DNA of 22,356 nucleotides, taken from contig JACQCY010000008.1 in the NCBI GenBank assembly GCA_016201355.1, positions 1-22,356 of the forward strand, given 5' to 3'. Under the pieces are notes generated by a model that was not told the DNA's origin, did no database searches, and worked only from the letters and a program-made list of their open reading frames with translations. Shown here one piece after another: positions 21,211 through 22,356 of this stretch. Source of the DNA: Candidatus Yonathbacteria bacterium (GTDB lineage Bacteria; Patescibacteriota; Minisyncoccia; Phycocordibacterales; UBA1550). Made by a program: the position numbers and the translations under genes. Each line of letters begins with the position of its first letter. Within the stretch, counting starts at the first letter, position 1.

Positions 21211-21621
21211 ATGGTAAGTCTATTCCCGCAATTATTTGATTATGGATTTTTCGCGACGGGAGTGCTTCGTGTCGCTGTTGGAATCATTTTGATACATCTT
21301 GCCTATCAATTATTTTTTATTAAAAGAGCTGAGCGAATCACATCCCTTGAAAAAGAGGGGATGAAACCGGCATTTCTTTTTCTCTCTCTTGTCAGTGGCG
21401 CAAAGATAATTCTCGGGCTTCTTTTGACCATCGGACTCTTTACGCAAGTCGCTACGCTTGCCATAAGCGCCCTCGCTCTTGTTTCTTTCCTCATAAAGAA
21501 ACAGAAACCCTCCCTTGTTGTATTGTTCAATACAAATGAATTTTATACCCTGCTCTTTATAACATCACTCATTCTCGCTTTCATCGGCCCCGGAGCATTC
21601 GCCTTTGACTTGCCTCTTTAG
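21211..21621 (+). CDS. DoxX-like family membrane protein
   Basis: 136-residue protein with four hydrophobic segments. GFFATGVLRVAVGIILIHLAYQLF at the start and FIGPGAFAFDLPL at the end fit the DoxX/DoxX-like pattern (small four-helix proteins linked in some bacteria to quinone or redox functions). Assignment rests on pattern only. TGCTACACT, an extended -10 box, ends six bases before the ATG, so the mRNA is probably leaderless. Confidence 0.65.
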   Translation: MVSLFPQLFDYGFFATGVLRVAVGIILIHLAYQLFFIKRAERITSLEKEGMKPAFLFLSLVSGAKIILGLLLTIGLFTQVATLAISALALVSFLIKKQKPSLVVLFNTNEFYTLLFITSLILAFIGPGAFAFDLPL

Positions 21622-21692
21622 TCATCGAAAATAAAAAGGTTTCCTTCGGAGAGGTATTATGCTACTATTTTTTTGTTGCATAGATTACAGAT

Positions 21693-21768
21693 GCCCTCAT
21701 AGCTCAGTTGGTAGAGCAGCTCCCTTTTAAGGAGACGGTCGTAGGTTCAATTCCTACTGAGGGCACCA
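21693..21768 (+). tRNA. tRNA-Lys(TTT), CCA encoded
   Basis: 76-nt cloverleaf: acceptor GCCCTCA/TGAGGGC plus ACCA, D-arm GCTCAGTTGGTAGAGC, anticodon arm CTCC-CTTTTAA-GGAG (anticodon TTT) and T-arm GTAGG-TTCAATT-CCTAC. It is the only tRNA here with an encoded CCA. Its last 21 bases plus three flanking bases are repeated at 21873-21896. Confidence 0.96.
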
Positions 21769-21896
21769 ATGAACGGAGTGAATTTTGACATCGGTAGGAA
21801 TCGAACCGAAGGTGCCCATTTTTGAGGAGCGAAGCGACTACAAAAATGGTGCATCTCGACCGCAGGGAGAGGCAATTCCTACTGAGGGCACCAATG
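21769..21896 (+). repeat. tRNA-tail copy element after tRNA-Lys
   Basis: Short relative of the Gly and Arg elements. After the tRNA come a spacer containing AACGGAGTGAATTTTG (a reduced form of the AACGGAG...TTTTTG spacer hairpin), an inverted T-arm/acceptor-like segment (CGGTAGGAATCGAACC, then GGTGCCC), a hairpin CATTTTTG/CAAAAATG around GAGCGAAGCGA, and a direct tail copy of 24 bp (21873-21896, identical to 21748-21771). The inverted segment has TTCGATT where the local T-loop is TTCAATT, and the acceptor piece follows the T-arm piece instead of preceding it. It may therefore come from another tRNA or be rearranged. Confidence 0.8.
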
Positions 21897-21991
21897 TTAA
21901 GAAAACCTGTCTTACAGACACTGTACACCTTTTGGGCGGAGTACCACCTCAAAAGGTCTTGCGGAAGCTCCGTGCGCTCGCTTCCTCACCC

Positions 21992-22198
21992 TGTTATGGT
22001 GAAGATACCGACATTGCAAAAAGAATATTTAAAGTTGGAAAAGTAAAATGGACTTTTAATCTTCCTATATATACCACAGGAAGAAGACTGCAGGAGGAAG
22101 GAATTATTACTATGGGAATCAAATATGTAGTGAACTATATCTGGCCGATTCTCTTTTCAAAACCTTTCACTAGGGAATATAAAGACATCCGTGAATAA
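21992..22198 (+). pseudogene. C-terminal remnant of a family 2 glycosyltransferase
   Basis: The frame ending at 22198 reads GEDTDIAKRIFKVGKV, LPIYTTGRRLQEEG and KPFTREYKDIR. This resembles the end of GT2 family sugar transferases: the EDTD acid motif followed by the (S/T)GRR segment and a hydrophobic patch. The N-terminal two thirds with the nucleotide-sugar site are missing. Upstream in the same frame lies only tRNA-element sequence, so a continuous frame back to 21785 is chance read-through. The gene was probably cut by recombination at the tRNA-Lys tail. 22199-22356 holds no clear gene; a short frame at 22290 starts MRILYGLTMP and stops after 18 codons. Confidence 0.55.
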
Positions 22199-22356
22199 AA
22201 TAGAGGTTGATTTTTAAACTTTGAATATCCTGATGCAAAGCTGGACTGTAATGAAAATGCACCGAAGAGTAGCATAAGTTCACATACATATGAGAATTCT
22301 CTACGGCCTAACAATGCCAAAAAATGAGAATTTTCAACAAATTTAGAAATACCAAA

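Noticed and set aside
21785..21990. Long start of the frame that ends in the glycosyltransferase remnant
   Set aside because: This part is read from the tRNA-Lys tail element, so it is not a true N-terminus. Only the C-terminal part is kept as a remnant.
281..22198. Alternative genetic code with TGA as Gly or Trp
   Set aside because: All core genes are intact in the standard code and need no TGA read-through. Only absence of TGA stops is noted.

Overview
The window is a stretch of bacterial chromosome that looks like a candidate phyla radiation genome (Patescibacteria, most like Parcubacteria). This is inferred from gene content, the style of the proteins (short, Lys/Glu-rich versions of core genes, a trigger factor without a PPIase domain, SGRR-type glycosyltransferase tail) and the many palindromic intergenic repeats. 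No database search was run. The standard code reads every gene, but all 25 stop codons I could check are TAA or TAG and none is TGA.

Layout. 1-84: N-terminus of an exported protein running off the left edge. 281-4845 (minus): tuf-rpsJ-rplC-rplD-rplW-rplB, an S10-type operon that stops after rplB, with a promoter near 5040-5067 and a long structured tuf leader. Almost every gap between its genes holds a different palindromic repeat. 5083-9423: M50 site-2 protease, bL28, trigger factor, RsmE, ClpP and a surface-anchored FN3-like protein. 9655-11704: RNase Y and an HU-type protein. 11945-14779: a histidine kinase and a two-receiver response regulator whose second receiver is cut short by the 3' half of a tRNA-Gly gene. 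14974-17219: tRNA-Pro, YraN, a parS-like palindrome, a cluster of DnaA-box-like 9-mers (candidate origin), a 34-residue membrane peptide, tRNA-Gly(GCC) and tRNA-Arg(TCG). 17261-21621: CCA-adding enzyme, bS20, an unknown helical protein, RuvA and two small membrane proteins. 21693-22198: tRNA-Lys(TTT), a tail-copy element and the C-terminal remnant of a glycosyltransferase.

Most interesting system. Three tRNA genes (Gly-GCC, Arg-TCG, Lys-TTT) are each followed by a structured element that ends in a direct copy of that tRNA's own 3' end (T-arm plus acceptor strand). Each also carries an inverted copy of tail sequence inside. The internal hairpins are related between loci, with compensating base changes, while the tail copies match the local tRNA. 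A fourth, degenerate case sits at the tRNA-Gly(TCC) fragment that truncates the response regulator, and the tRNA-Lys element abuts a truncated glycosyltransferase. Separately, three long intergenic palindromes share a 15-nt loop (KGRGAGTGRYGCATT) while their perfectly paired stems differ and run into the neighbouring stop codons. Both patterns suggest a process that copies the local 3' end of a gene into a hairpin.

How the genes work together: translation and protein quality control dominate (ribosomal proteins, EF-Tu, trigger factor, ClpP, RsmE, tRNAs, CCA enzyme), with RNA decay (RNase Y), nucleoid and recombination functions (HU, RuvA, YraN) and one two-component system.
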